Positions 29,092 through 41,300 of a stretch of 64,000 nucleotides of DNA are shown here, piece after piece (position 1 is the first letter of the stretch; every line of letters begins with the position of its first letter). A model generated the notes under the pieces. It did not search any database. It saw only the letters and a list, made by a program, of their open reading frames with translations, and had not been told where the DNA came from. The DNA is taken from contig WPIO01000007.1 in NCBI GenBank assembly GCA_009760855.2, positions 3,846,001 through 3,910,000 of the forward strand. Reading direction: 5' to 3'. The DNA is from Cristatella mucedo (Eukaryota; Bryozoa; Phylactolaemata; Cristatellidae). Position numbers and translations under genes: made by a program.

Positions 29092-31030
29092 AATAATAAT
29101 AGGATACTTGTAGAGTGCCATCAGAGACTTGAACCTCTTTCGATGCACTTCATAGATTGGTTAGTGGTAACAAGAACAATGTCAGCACGCACGCAAAAGA
29201 ACACAAAGGACAATGCACGCGGACCCAGCAAATGCTGTGAGAAAGAATGCCTTTTTAGCTTTTTTAAAATGTCATCCAGTCAGGGGATGTCGTGACGTCA
29301 GTTGGGAGTGAGTTCCGGACTTTGGGAGCATACAAACTTGAGGCACGGTCTCCGACGAGTTTGAGCTCGTTAGAGGCAGACCTTAAAGACTTAGGTCTGG
29401 AGAGTGGTGATAATATGCCCACCACGAATGGAAGTAGGAGACGGAAAATAGAGGAAGCTAACATTAGTGACAAATCCCTGGGTAGATCCTTAGCTATATA
29501 GGGAGCCAGTGCAGGTTGGTGAGAATTGGTGTAATTGTGGCGATGGTGATGTTCACGGCAGACCTGTCTGGCTGAAGGGTTTTGCACCAACTGAAAGCTC
29601 CCGACTGCTGTGGCCGAAAGAGTAGTTAATTACAGAAGACGAGACAGAATGTCAGCTATGCATTGACCGATATACAGGGTGTAGATGTAGTATCCCTGGC
29701 TAAGCAGGCCCGAGTTTTTTGCAATTTTACGTAGGTAACATTAGGCAGGCTTGAGGGTGGAGCTGGTGCGGCCGCGAAGTGAAAGGTCACTGTAACAGGA
29801 CACCAAAATTTCGTAAAGACAGTATAAGAGATTTGCTTATCGAACCCACTATCAGTGAGAGGTTTTCAAAGTTCTTAGTAAAACTAGGTTTTACCATATT
29901 TAGTAAGTTGGTTTTATTGTCATTCCATTTGAGAAAGTTTGCAGCGATCCAGGTGCAAAAGTGTACAGTACATAAAGCAAGAGAGTTGATCGGTTCGATG
30001 TGCTGGAAGGCACGTAGGAATCAAAGCACCGATATAGCTGCATTTCAACTGCATACAAATGAAAGCCTAGATTGTGATTGCGGATTAAATCGGCCAGACG
30101 GATGGCATACATTTTGAAAAGAAGCGGACCAAGCGAAGATATACCTCGTACTTAAATTCTCCTTTATATATATTTCATTTGTATAGCGACCTAAGATAAC
30201 TCAATCTTTATCCAGGTGTTTCACATATGCCACATGGATCGGACCCGTGAGCTCGTTTGTCAAAGGCGAATGCCTTAACCCCTGAGCCAAACCAGGGCCA
30301 TGGTAGTACAGTGCCAGTGATGCCCAGGTGAGATGAGAAGCGCCCAAGAATGGCTTGGCGATCGATAGTACCAAAGTCATTCTAAAGATAAAATAAAACA
30401 AGCAGAGAGACTTTTTTAAGTTTGTATTCTTCTGGTCGTTATTCACTCGCAGTAGTGCTGACTCTATGGAGTGATAAGTTAAAAAATCCTACTGAAACTT
30501 AGTTTTTAGGGTTGTAAGTTTAAAAATGAGTTTGGCTAGTGTGCCAATACTTGTTGTAGTGTCTTTGATAGAAATGGCAGAGGGTAAACTGGACGGAAGT
30601 TACCGATGTTCTCGTCTGTTGCTGCCTTTTTAAAGAGTGGCCTAACAACAGCCTTAACATAGCTTGCAGGGACAAGACTTGCCGAGGCTTATTTAATAAT
30701 TTTAGTTATGCAGTGCAGCAGCCGATTTATGGATCTCAAGAGGAGAACGGTGGTTGCAAAGTGCAGAGGGCTAGTATCTTCCTAGACATGTAGACAAACC
30801 TTGACGCGAGATCATTAGTGCTAGGCGTGAATGTGGCGATGAAGGTACGTCAAGGAATGGAGGAAGACGAGCCCAGTGGTTAGGTTACTTTAGGGACGAA
30901 TTCTCTTATCTAGCTTGCTGACAAAAAAGCTGGAAAAATGATCTGCTTGATCGCCACAAGGATCACTGTACTCCAAAAAGGTTATGGAGATTTCTAGGAG
31001 AATCCGGAGCATTCTAGAAGGCCTCGCGTG
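29092..31030 (-). pseudogene. L2-A LINE copy, decayed, containing a SINE-B
   Basis: Tail at 29092-29110 (AATAATAAT, then acttgtagagtgcc), C-terminus at 29264-29590, the F-H-L-Y-A(V/D).. RT catalytic region at about 30060, then RT and pre-RT sequence from 30300 to 31030 (F-S-S-F-F-V-S-K-L-D-K at about 30900). A SINE-B at 30165-30300 interrupts the RT domain. Numerous stops. Confidence 0.8.
30165..30300 (-). mobile_element. SINE-B nested in L2-A
   Basis: Minus-strand SINE-B: the tail (tttcatttgtatagcgacct on plus) begins at 30170 and the head (gaatgccttaacccctgagc on plus) ends near 30297. LINE RT sequence resumes on both sides. Confidence 0.8.
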
Positions 31031-31089
31031 GCTGCACGAGTGCTGCATATGCAAACTACGATCAGGGATGCAAGTGTAACCTCCGGCCA

Positions 31090-31395
31090 CCAGGTGAAGA
31101 ACTCCCAAGTCTGTTTAACGACTATCACCACAGCTTGCAGTGGACAATGTAGTATCTTCCACTGCAGGACTCGAACCCACGACTCGGATCGTGAAGAGCG
31201 AGCACTTTACCTCCCGGGCTAAGATCAAGGGCTAAAATACAACTCATTTGTATACCGCCGTAAGAGAAATTAATCTCTAATCAGCTGCTTCACGTATGAC
31301 ACAAGGTTCGAACCCAAAACCTCGGTTATCATATGAATTCACCTGGACCTTGTTTCGAGGCGAGCACCTTAATCGCCGGGCCAAACCTGCGTCAT
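31090..31395 (-). mobile_element. Degraded SINE-A (31090-31214) and SINE-B (31232-31395)
   Basis: Two tRNA-derived SINEs side by side on the minus strand. The first has box B gggttcgagtcctgc and the SINE-A body. The second has gggttcgaaccttgtg and the SINE-B tail attagagattaatttctctt. Confidence 0.75.
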
Positions 31396-31399
31396 AGTA

Positions 31400-31475
31400 T
31401 TAATAATAATAATACACTTGATAGATAGAGCCCTCAGGGAACTCGCTCTCTTTCTAGGCACTTTACATGCTGCAT
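31400..31475 (-). mobile_element. L2-A 3' tail fragment
   Basis: ATT tail at 31400-31414 followed on the minus strand by the L2-A end (agtgcctagaaagagagcga). Nothing upstream is recognisable. Confidence 0.75.
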
Positions 31476-31862
31476 GCAATACAAAACTTCTGTTCTAGAT
31501 TTCTGTTCCTCCTCGATTATCATAGAGCTGTTCAGATATCCGAAGTAGGCAATTTGTTGCACTGTACCAAAGAGCGAAGTGAGCCCACAGGCATGCTGGA
31601 TGTGCAAACTGAGATTGGCAAACTAAATTTGTCTTACTTGTATGTTCGAATCGGGTAGCTGTTAAGATGCTTGTCTTTGGTGCCAGGGCTCATATTTAAC
31701 TTTTGAGATCAGAAGAATATTTTTAACATTGGAGGAGAAAACTCTGGCAAAGTTGGAAACGTTTAATTCTCTCTATACAGTCCAACCTTTGTCTCAGTGA
31801 CAATTTTTTAATAATGCAATCTCGAATCCTAGGTGCAATAGAGGGTTTAACTTGGGTCGCGA

Positions 31863-31909
31863 GTATATGATATATATATATATATATATAGTATATATAT
31901 ATATAGTAT

Positions 31910-31976
<67 letters not shown>

Positions 31977-31992
31977 TATATAGTATATGATA
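31863..31992 (+). repeat. (TA)n microsatellite with TAG interruptions
   Basis: About 125 bp of TA with periodic TATAGTATA interruptions. Source of spurious Ile-Tyr ORFs. Confidence 0.95.
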
Positions 31993-31999
31993 AAAGCGC

Positions 32000-33190
32000 T
32001 CAAAGTCCATACTAGCATCTCGATCATGTCAATAAAAATCTCACGAAAGGCACGCTATATTGTGCCTTGATTGAGAAACCTCTGCTATCAAATTTTACTT
32101 GCAGATGAAACTATTACGGCCACTAGAAAGTTGCTTTCAGCCTGGAAATGCAATACTGTGTAGCTCATACAAGCCTAACACATTATCTGCCTGTAGACCA
32201 GACAGCCTTTCAATCGGGGTTAACAATTAAGCAAATCAGACGTGCAAGTGGACATCCAGCTATTCTGGAAGCACGCGGAGCTATCTTGTTATCTTGCCTT
32301 GAAGGTTCTGCTCTAGCTGAGCCGATGCTGACGCTTGCTCTTATGATTCACTTTAGAATTTAGTGCCTTATTCCCTTCGGTGGTGAGTGATGATTGATAA
32401 AAACGCAATGCCTCTAAATGGTATCAAAAGAAATGCAGTAGATGAGGCTCAACACTTTACGGCTTTTATAAAATATTTTGGTCCGCCAATACAGCTCTTT
32501 AAGCAGCTGTTTTCTTCAAGGGAATACTTCCAAGTTTTCAGCGTGTAATCAGCTGACAAAAAGAAAATCTCCGGATCGTTACCTGATGCTGTTGATCATA
32601 TCTGCTGCTGTTGGTCTCCTTCAGCAGATAGATTCAAGTTATCTAACATGTCATAGAACGACTTATTTCCATCCTTTGACGAATGATATCTAAAGAAAGA
32701 ATTGATTCGTTGGCCGTGGTCTTCATTTGCTACAAAAGAAGTGATAGGTTTGGGCAGAACATCGCGCGGCTAGCTTTTGAATGTATCATAGGATCGGATT
32801 TCACCACACCAAAAGAATAGCCGATCCAGAAATAAAAATGTAGGCATGGTAATTGGATCGCTGCCTTCGCTGTGCTGGCTTAGCTAGCTTGCCAGCAATT
32901 CCTGCGGAAAATCAATAGCCAGTCAATTCACTGCTCCTAGAGATAGAGCTCAGAACAAACATTTCTTTTAGAGATCACTACCTAAATGAGACCGATAAGC
33001 CCTGGCTAGGAGAAAGTGAATGAGTTAAGGTGTCGACGTTAACAAAACCTACGATACTGGTAATATGCTTTCTGAACTGCTTCGAGTATAAAAAATATAG
33101 GATGTATTAATTGACCTTTCTTGACTTTCTTTTTACCCTGAATGCTAGGGGTGTTTCGTTGAGCCAAGTAGCGTGAGTAAGGATTGAGAT
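32000..33190. other. Unassigned DNA
   Basis: About 1.2 kb with two short plus-strand ORFs (32148-32363 and 32478-32693), neither recognised. No L2, SINE or LTR signature. Confidence 0.4.
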
Positions 33191-33194
33191 GGTA

Positions 33195-33472
33195 ATGTAA
33201 TGTAATGTATCTCCGTCAGTAACTCCACAAAGTCATAAAGACCACGTGGGTGTTACGCAGGAGAGTTTTGTATAGCGCACTCACAGCCTAAGCGGCTTTC
33301 GGTACGCATTCGGAAGCCAACAGACTTTGTCTCACGCAACAAAGAGAAAGTGGGAAGCATAGCAGAGTTAGGAGAGCAGTTGAGGTAGTGCGTAGCATAG
33401 AAGTAGCAGTTCAGGACCGCTGAAAAAGATGTGCCACAGTCGGCAGTTGGAGAGTAGATGTCGTTTCGTAAG
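33195..33472 (-). mobile_element. L2-B LINE copy, 3' end only
   Basis: A clean (ATTAC)n tail at 33193-33208, then the last ~75 codons of L2-B ORF2 (C-Y-F-Y-A-T-H-Y-L-N-C-S-P-N-S-A-M-L). Nearly identical to 25310-25585, differing at a handful of bases. 5'-truncated at about 33472. Confidence 0.92.
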
Positions 33473-33707
33473 GTGCTGTTTTTGTCTTCCAAAAGGTCCG
33501 GTACCTTATAAGGTTACATACATGTCATTCAAGGTTAGATGTGGCAGCTACCTCGCTGACGACATACTAGATCAGCTGCTGAGGAGTTTAGCATCAGTTG
33601 GATTAAGGGCTTCGGAAGTGAGTCCTAAATAAAAAAGGATTGCCGTAGTCTATACGAGATGTTTCATATATACTTTCTCATTAATTTTGATTGAAGGCGC
33701 TCAAAAA

Positions 33708-33858
33708 TACACATATAGTTAATTTTATAGCACGATAAAAGAACTTGGATCTCTATTCAGGCGCTTCACATATGCCACGGGGCTCGAGCCAATGACTTCG
33801 GCCAGACCTTGGTCGGGGCGAGCACCTTAACCACTGAGCCAAACCAGCGATGCGATAC
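33708..33858 (-). mobile_element. SINE-B
   Basis: Minus-strand copy: head ctggtttggctcagtggtta and aggtgctcgccccgaccaag, box B-like ggctcgagccccg, tail cctgaatagagatccaagtt. Confidence 0.85.
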
Positions 33859-34129
33859 AAATGAATTATATGTATAGGCGCTCAAAAATATGCCTTCTTC
33901 CTGTGGACCTCCGCCCAAGGGAAAGCAAATAAATGGTCTACCGGCATTCGCCTTCAGGATCCAGCCAGAATTAAGCGAAGGCAGTCGGATATTGACTTTG
34001 TTAGAGGCAGCCAATTCCACTGGCCTGCAAATTAACACTTTTTGTCACTTGTTTTCAATCTTAATACGTGATTCAAATAAATTCCAGGATGCTCTTTTTC
34101 AGAATCCATAATTCGTTTTAAATCAGCAC

Positions 34130-35335
34130 GTCAGGATTTTTTAACAATTTGCATTTTTATTTTACAACACTTTCACATGCAACACAGAAATAAAAGTATT
34201 TACAATGGTTTAAAGACAATATTATCTAGGTTATATACAATTTAAAGATAAGTCTTCCTTCATTTAGTCAAATGATTTTAAACCGCCTCTTCCTCGAATT
34301 TCTGCTATGCTCAGCAGCTGGATTGTGGCGCTTCAGGATCTAACAGCGATCGGCCATCATGCTAACATTCCAGCGGCCTCGACGTCTACTCTTCATTTCA
34401 CATATGCCCTGATGGAACCTCTCACCCTGTTCCATGCTAAATTATCCGAAATTTTATGGAAAATAGTCAAGGTTATATTTTACAAAATTTAAATTAACAC
34501 TCCTTCTATGGTCAAATGCCAAATAGCTTTGAATCATGTTCTCAACGATTCACGCGTAGTCAGCAGATTGTGATTGCCAAGAAAGTTCTTTAAGAAAGAA
34601 GTTCTTTACCGCAGACTTAAATCCATTTCATGCCTGCACTCTGACCGAGTCAATTTTTATGTAAACTGTGTGTCTGTGAACAATTTATCATCTGTGGACC
34701 AATGCAAATGCCAGCTTTGAAATTTTTCCAAGCTAATTTGAGGAAACTTTTCTGTTTAGTACTTCAATGTATCACCATCTTGATTCAGAGCCTTAACATA
34801 CTATTTCGCTAGTCCAAGCTTAATGTGCTAGGTAGGAAGTAGCACTTTCTTGATGCCGACAAGAGGAGGCTCTCGGATGTTGTCACTGCCACGCAAAAAA
34901 ATGTGTTCGCTCTGGTCAGTCTTCTTTTCGGTAGTGAAGAACATCAGCGGTGCCGCTATCCTACAGACATAAAAGGCACGGATATTGTGTGCAGCCAGCT
35001 TGAAGTCCAAGCAGAGGGGTAAGGACCTCTAAATTTCCGCGTATCTGCTACTGGCATTGTCCACATTTGATTTCAGAACGTGCAACCGGTAAAGAGGAAA
35101 GTTCGTTTCCTTTTGTTGTGATTAAATTTCTTTTTAAACTGCGGTAAAACGATGAATCAATAAAGAGTCTCCACTCAGTTGGATCGTAGCACTCTTTCAT
35201 TTGGTCGACTAGACCTTCGACGTTGCTGAAATAGGCTAGCGAATCTTTCGTCGAAAATTACGGAAGCTCTTTTTAACGATGCCCGGTCTTGAAACCAAAA
35301 GCTTTCGACAGCTAGAGCTTAGTTCGGTGGACGAC
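34130..35335 (-). pseudogene. Unnamed repeat family (W-R-L-F-I-D-S-S type), copy 3
   Basis: Best copy for the family's central motif. On the minus strand: DSLAYFSNVEGLVDQMKEC, then Y-D-P-T-E-W-R-L-F-I-D-S-S with R-S-L-K following (about 35255-35130), G-N-E-L-S-S-L-P-V-A-R-S (about 35095-35060), and an open 60-codon stretch 34828-35010 ending I-K-K-V-L-L-P-T, which continues past a stop as H-I-K-L-G-L-A-K, Y-V-K-A-L-N-Q-D-G-D-T-L-K-Y and E-K-F-P-Q-I-S (about 34825-34740). Block order equals that in copy 1 (RSLK...HNGN, then PPLxxKLGL-x-K-Q-F-V-x-A-L), confirming one family. Function unknown to me. Confidence 0.75.
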
Positions 35336-35821
35336 TACAGTGCGCATGAATACCGCCGAATAGCTTACTGCTAAGCCAGCTTACTGCCCACCCAGCTTAC
35401 TGCTCAGCCAGTGTCAGGGACAAACCGTCATCAATCGCTTTCTTATTCAGTTAGACAGTAGGCCACCAAGTAACCTCAGGCTAAGCCTACAGGTGACATA
35501 CTATCTCGGGAGTGAAGATTTAGCATTAGCTTCCAACAGGTCTGTATCTGTATCTGGCTAGTGCTGCGGAAGGGCTCTTCTGGCTCCGTCCAAACTAGCC
35601 GCCTCAACTATCTCAGCGTTAATCATGCAACAAAAAATGCATGCATTCTGAATGTCTGCAGGACTCAGTGGAAGCGAAATACGAATTTAGAAATACTAAT
35701 TTCTACTCTATACTTGCACATAAGTGAACAAGTCTTTATAAAAGTCTTTATAAAATAGCATTAAGTAGCAGATTAAAATTTATCCTTGTCCTGTGATAAA
35801 ATTAAGCTTTCCTAATCCTTT

Positions 35822-37180
35822 ATGACTAAAATGAATAAGAAATAGCTGATGCCCCACGAAATTTTGCTTCTGCGGCCAGATTATGATATTTTGGAAACCT
35901 CCGGTATTGCTCTTAGGCACGCTCCACGCTTGGGTTCGCAGGTATAGCATAAAGCACGTGTTGTGAACCTAACCGAATCGGTAAGGGTTGGGCGGACATG
36001 ACTATCCATTGAAGGATAGGTGCCTTAAAAGAACATTTTAGTATTTATGTGACGGTAGACCGCGATAGTAGTAAATTGCCATAGTTGATGAATGTACATG
36101 GCATTAAGAGGCTGCTGACACCTAGCGGAAACATTTAGCAACGTGTGTGGAGAGCTTGTCAAGACAAGAGCAAGAACGCATTCCGTGAAATGTGTCTGTT
36201 AAGATGTGCAAGGCGAACAAACCCTTAGCAGCACGTGACACATGCGAACAGTATCACAGAACGTTTGCTTAAAGCTAAGGTGAACAAATGCGGGTCGTAG
36301 ATGGAATTTCTTGCACACTATTAGGAAATGTCATTTTTTAATCGATATAATTCTGTTATGTTTACAGGCCATTATTTGGCGGAAAAGACAGACGTGAAGT
36401 TCAATCACTATCCCAAGTAATCGGCAGGAACCGACTGACCACTCTAGCAACTGCTACTGCTGCATGGTGGACCCTGCCAATCGCCAAAACTTTCTCTATC
36501 GGTCCAGTACCACACTGCCCCGAGCCCCAACCCTATAGCGATTGATCAGCCCTCTTCAACAGAGTGTAAGTCAGTTAACAAGGAAAATATTGAAAATGCA
36601 AACTCCGATTTCACACGGCTGAGCAGAGAAAACTACACTTAACCAACCATAAAGACCTCACTGATTTGATCAAAGACCTTGGCCCTACAAAGGTCCTAAA
36701 AAGTCTACGCCTGATACAATGTCCATTAAAGTATACTCCTGAACCTCTGAAATCTAGCCTAAAGGCACTCGTTGGTAGTGTGAAAGTAGCAGATGTGAGA
36801 AAGCGTCACCAACTCTTCTCCAACTTCTTCAGTCGATGAGATAGACTGTGCTTCTACAACAATGTGGCTGGCCTATTTGAGGCTATAGGATCACATGTAA
36901 CTCGAGTGAATAGCACCTACTCATAGAAGTACTCACATGAGCCTTAAAACAGGGTCTCTTCATAACGGGAACAAGTAACCGTCATTCCTTATAGCTCACT
37001 CTGTGCACCACAAAGAGGACTATACCAGTGTACAAATTTTGCTGAGTGTCTCGAAGTGTGGTGACCATGACTCGAAGGTCATTGTAGACTTTAAAGTAGT
37101 GTCATTCCTCACGGGCTTCCATAGCTGATTCGCGTAGTTTCGTGGTTGTAGCTTCCAAAAAACATGGTAAAAAACATGGC
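35822..37180 (+). pseudogene. Unnamed repeat family (W-R-L-F-I-D-S-S type), copy 2
   Basis: Nucleotide-level match to copy 1 throughout, for example the gcggacat segment at 35993 versus 2034, ggtccagtaccacac at 36501 versus 2633, and acaatgtggctggcct at 36859 versus 2965. Protein blocks are broken: T-D-H-S-S-N-C-Y-C-C, R-L-C-F-Y-N-N-V-A-G-L-F-E-A-I-G and V-I-V-D-F-K-V-V-S-F-L-T-G-F. It retains the same putative intron (about 36265-36365, ending tttacag), as copy 1 does. Confidence 0.75.
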
Positions 37181-37184
37181 TCGT

Positions 37185-37866
37185 TTCTTGAATGCCCAAA
37201 GCTTCGTCCTGAACGAGAGCTATCCCACAGGTGTCTTGAGACTTGTCTAAAATAAACTGACATTCCCATCGGAGAGGCGCCTGAAGCAGCCAGCCCAAAA
37301 CCAGCAGCCTGCTTCGGTAGACTCTCTAAAGAGAATTATCAGTTTCACCTTCTGAAATAAGGAACATCCTGTCTACAAATAAGTTATAACCCCCTAGAAA
37401 CCATCTCATAACGTGGGAGCTCGACGCACAACCCGACAACCCTCTAAAGCCATTCTATGCCAGTTAGCCATTTGCTGGAAGCCTTGTAGCCACCAGGGAG
37501 GGGCTACCTCAGGAGGGGCTACGGGTTTCCCGGGCCTGGTGACTGCTTAAGGAGCGCTCTTTTTGCAGGCCCCTCTCTGATCACGTTTGGTGACGGGGGT
37601 AGGGCTGAAGCTCACACAACCTGCCCTTTACGGACCTGCTTCCCAGAAATAGACCTTGAATTTGTGGCAAAAAGCATCGAGCCCGAAAAAGCTAGGCCTC
37701 GAAGCTCGCCACCATCCAGACCTTCAGTGGAAAGTTGACTGGGAGATCGGTGGTCACCATTAGGGGAGTTTAAAACTGAAAGACGGTGGTGCATTGTGCC
37801 CACACGTCCATTCCCGACCGGTCCTTGATAATAATCAACTTTTAACTAGGGTACACATAACAATAG
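37185..37866. other. Unassigned DNA left of the LTR element
   Basis: No coding motif recognised. It may contain the decayed end of unnamed-family copy 2. A local 17-bp repeat (ggaggggctac) occurs twice at 37497-37522. Confidence 0.4.
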
Positions 37867-38330
37867 TGGTTTAAATTTAAGTGAGTATCCACAAACACCG
37901 AGGGGAGTTTAAAAACCGTGCATTCGGCTGACAGTTGCAGCGAAACAGCCACTCTCTCTTGGCGTCCCCCTTGCCATTGCCCTTGCCAGTCCACTCGCCC
38001 CGGCTTTCCTGCCAAGGGCGGGCTACGCAACGTCAAGGGTGAGCCCGGTCCATCAAGGGCTGGGGCAACGTCAAGGTCGGGCAAGCTTGCAGCAAATGAG
38101 CCGCTGGATCACACGCCCCCGTGATCTCAAGAACACCAGTCAAGCCAGGGCAACCAAAACTAAACCAAACAGAGAGCTCACAGCTGGCGAAAGCGAAAAG
38201 CGTGACGCGTCTCGGCATTGCTAGAAAACTCAGCATAAGAAATAATTAGCTAAATTGTCTCCCTGGCGTGACCGTGGCCTCAATTCACGTCTTGTCCGCA
38301 GCTGCCTGCCGTGCTCTGGCAACACTACCA
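37867..38330 (-). mobile_element. 3' LTR of the gypsy-type element
   Basis: Matches the right-hand LTR: TGGTTTAAATTTAAG at 37867 versus TGATTGAAATTTAAG at 41908, the block gcattcggctgacagttgca at 37920 and 42137, and shared CGTCAAGG motifs. The left end has the expected TG (CA on the sense strand). The right end is not sharply defined; the two LTRs stop aligning near 38110, where the other LTR is truncated. Confidence 0.75.
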
Positions 38331-38339
38331 GGGCCAACA

Positions 38340-41300
38340 TCGGTATTCGCATCAAGGTGTTCGCTGGCGCTTAGTACTGGTCTGATGTCTGCTAATTTTG
38401 GCGGACTAAATCGATTTCAATGCCGACTCCTTCACCCGAGGCAGTAACTGTCCGCGAGGCCACTCAGTGATGCAACTCGCTGAAGGGTGGAGCTTTTGCA
38501 AAAACCTGGTAACCCGGAATAAAGCCACCCCCGTTAGGGCTTTGTAAGTGAGGCAACAAAGCCATTGGCGTTTTCAATTCGTACGCGAAAATCTGCCTGC
38601 TGGGCGATGAGCTGGCGTCTAATCCGGCGGCAGCTGACAGTGTGTACCATCATGCCACCATCAGTGTGTCCCGCCCACTCTGGGATGCCATTCTTTCCTT
38701 ACATGGTTCGATGGTTTCGCTCTACTATACCATTTCCAGAGGAGAGGTAGGCACGCCGATACATTTCGCTTATCCTCAAACGCTCACAGAGCTTGCGGAC
38801 AGCATTAGATCGGAAGGTGGTAGAATTGCTCATTACGAGCTGCCATCGCGGGCACCTTTCCCGGAATATCTCCCATTCACGAAGGTCTGCCTCTCGTCGG
38901 AGATACTCCACCAACTGGCAAACCAGCTGGGGCCGCTATCGACAAGTGTCACATACTTGACCCGATTGAAGAAAGTAACATCAATGGCCAGGCGGTGCCA
39001 GTTGGCATCTACGTCCAGATGGCGGGCTCCAGGGCACTGGCTCTGGATCCACCTACCAGCAACGCATGCACGATTTTACGCCTGTTCTCGCGTGGAAATG
39101 CTGGAAAAGCAGAGCCTTGCCAGTTACAATGAGTGGTGAGGCGATATAAGTTGTGGAAAGTTCGAAGATCAACGTATAGCCGTGGCGAGATTCATGATTG
39201 GCTTGAGACAAGGCCGTCGCACTCTCGTTATGTGATCTGCCTTGTGATCGGCCGAACGCACTAGCTTTATTCTGACTTGAAGGTCATTTTCAATAACTAC
39301 ATCACTGATTATTGCTCTGTCGCACAAATGCCTTGCCCAAAGCCTCGCGCGTGGATAGGCTCATCGCCCTGGACGAGAGATCGAAGCCACGAATGCACAG
39401 TGGCCGAGTCAGAGAACAACTCGATCTTGCAAAGTCTCCTGACCAGGGCCAAGTTAGGCCCTTTATGACAGCCTCGAGCTCGGCCAGATGTATGTATGCT
39501 ACGGCATCTGGTTGTCTAAACCACGAAGCAACCTCCGCAGTCCGCCCTCTAATTCGCAAGCAAGCACCTATCACTAAGTTGCTTGGGTCGCACGATAACA
39601 AATCTTTAGCAATCTTAGCGGATTTAACAGCCTTATTTGTATAACGGCAAAAAGCTTTATCGGTTCTCATCACTGCTTTCAGTTGGCAATATTGAATCGC
39701 CCAACTGCATGATTCGAACCCACGACCTCGTTAGTGAAGAGCAAGCATCTTACGTCCTGGGCTATGCACACATGTCCGAAAGGCGACGACGGCAAAGTTC
39801 TCACGCCAGAAACAGGATCCTCTTTTATCATATACCGGCTGACCTCATGAGCCATCTGGCGTAACCTCGGAATCTCACGACAGGCCATTTGTGGCTCTCT
39901 TTAAGTAGCTGCAGGCCGGTCAGAGCCATCCGGCAACGGAAAATGGCCTGTTAACTGTCCACACCACTAGAAAAGCTGCCTCCAGGTCTCGCAGTGACGA
40001 GGCTGTTCAACTTCGAAATCTCTACTCCACTTAAGTATCCATTCATGGGCATTAATGACGAGATCTACCACGAGACCTCAGACCTGTTTCTCGGAGAGGG
40101 GGCTTAGCCTCTAGTCCGTACTGTCGTAGGAGAGAGATACCAAGTTCATTCATGACAATATCATTCATTGTTGGGGATTATATCGTCCTAGTATGAGTTA
40201 ACACCTTCGCTCACCCATGGGTCCTAGAAAGCAGCTTATTAAGCACCGAGGCCACTACCTTGGGCGCTACGTTTAATCCAAAACCTAGCCACGTAAGGCA
40301 GTACCGTATATCGTGATAGGCAAAAACTTGGTATTTCCACAGTGTAGGGTTCACATGGAGCTGTAAATACGCTTTGCGAAGGTCGATAATGCTATCATTG
40401 CTTCCATGCGGTGCCACGCCCAAAGTTTGTCGCTGCGTACCGTTGTCGCCGTCGGCGGTATGTCTGGACACGTATTGGTTGAGCTCGCAGTAGCCTATCA
40501 CAGGTTTATATATGTCTCCACTGCCCCGGCACGCTGCCAATAGCAGCACGAGGTCTTCAAATTCCCGTTGAGGAGGTTCAGCTCTTGGATCTCCGCATCG
40601 TAGCTGGCCTGCAAGTCAGCCGACGCGCGGTAAGCTTCGACGCAGTATACCAAGGTGAGAGACGTAACCCCTTCAGCCCAATGCCACTTCACGACCCATT
40701 TGCCGTCATAGTGCACAGCCGAAAAGTCTCTATGTGAATTGCAGACGTCGCTCGACGGTGTCCGATTTCACTGTCTCGCCCGTAGAAGAATACTGCATCA
40801 CCCTTTGGACCTATTTCCACTCTTCCCACGCCAAGCAGCACATCGAATCCCTGAATGATCTCGGATACCGGGCAATCAAGCTCTATTGGGATGCCCTGCG
40901 CAGAGCATGTCACGAGGCACGCCGACCGGCAATGAGAGACTGCTCCATTAAACTTTATAACAGGCTCGAAAACCAGATAAGAACGTGCCTTGGTGGTAAG
41001 CAGCAAAGTCGAATCAGTCGCCATCGACCAAGAGCAGCCAGTATCAAAGAGCGCCTTCATAAGACGACAAACGTTCCGAGCGTTTACTTTTGGCACTCAA
41101 GTTGAACAGCAAGTCTACGCTCTATCATGCACATCAACTTACTCATTTTTTCTGGCTGCGTGTCTGTGCGACTGGCCGCTGCTAGATGCGAGTCGTCACC
41201 GCACAAGGAGCCTAGGAGCCTACGCTGCCTTGGCAAAGAACGGCAGTTGCGACTTATGGGCATACCTTCATTTTGCATGTGAAGCAGAACGGTTTGCTAG

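Noticed and set aside
37020-37298. 92-residue minus-strand ORF
   Set aside because: It lies opposite unnamed-family copy 2 (V-I-V-D-F-K-V-V-S-F-L on the plus strand) and shows no motif.
38642-39139. 165-residue plus-strand ORF
   Set aside because: It overlaps, on the opposite strand, the decayed integrase of the LTR element (N-S-T-T-F-R-S, G-N-G-I-V-E-R-N-H-R-T-M) and has no motif of its own.
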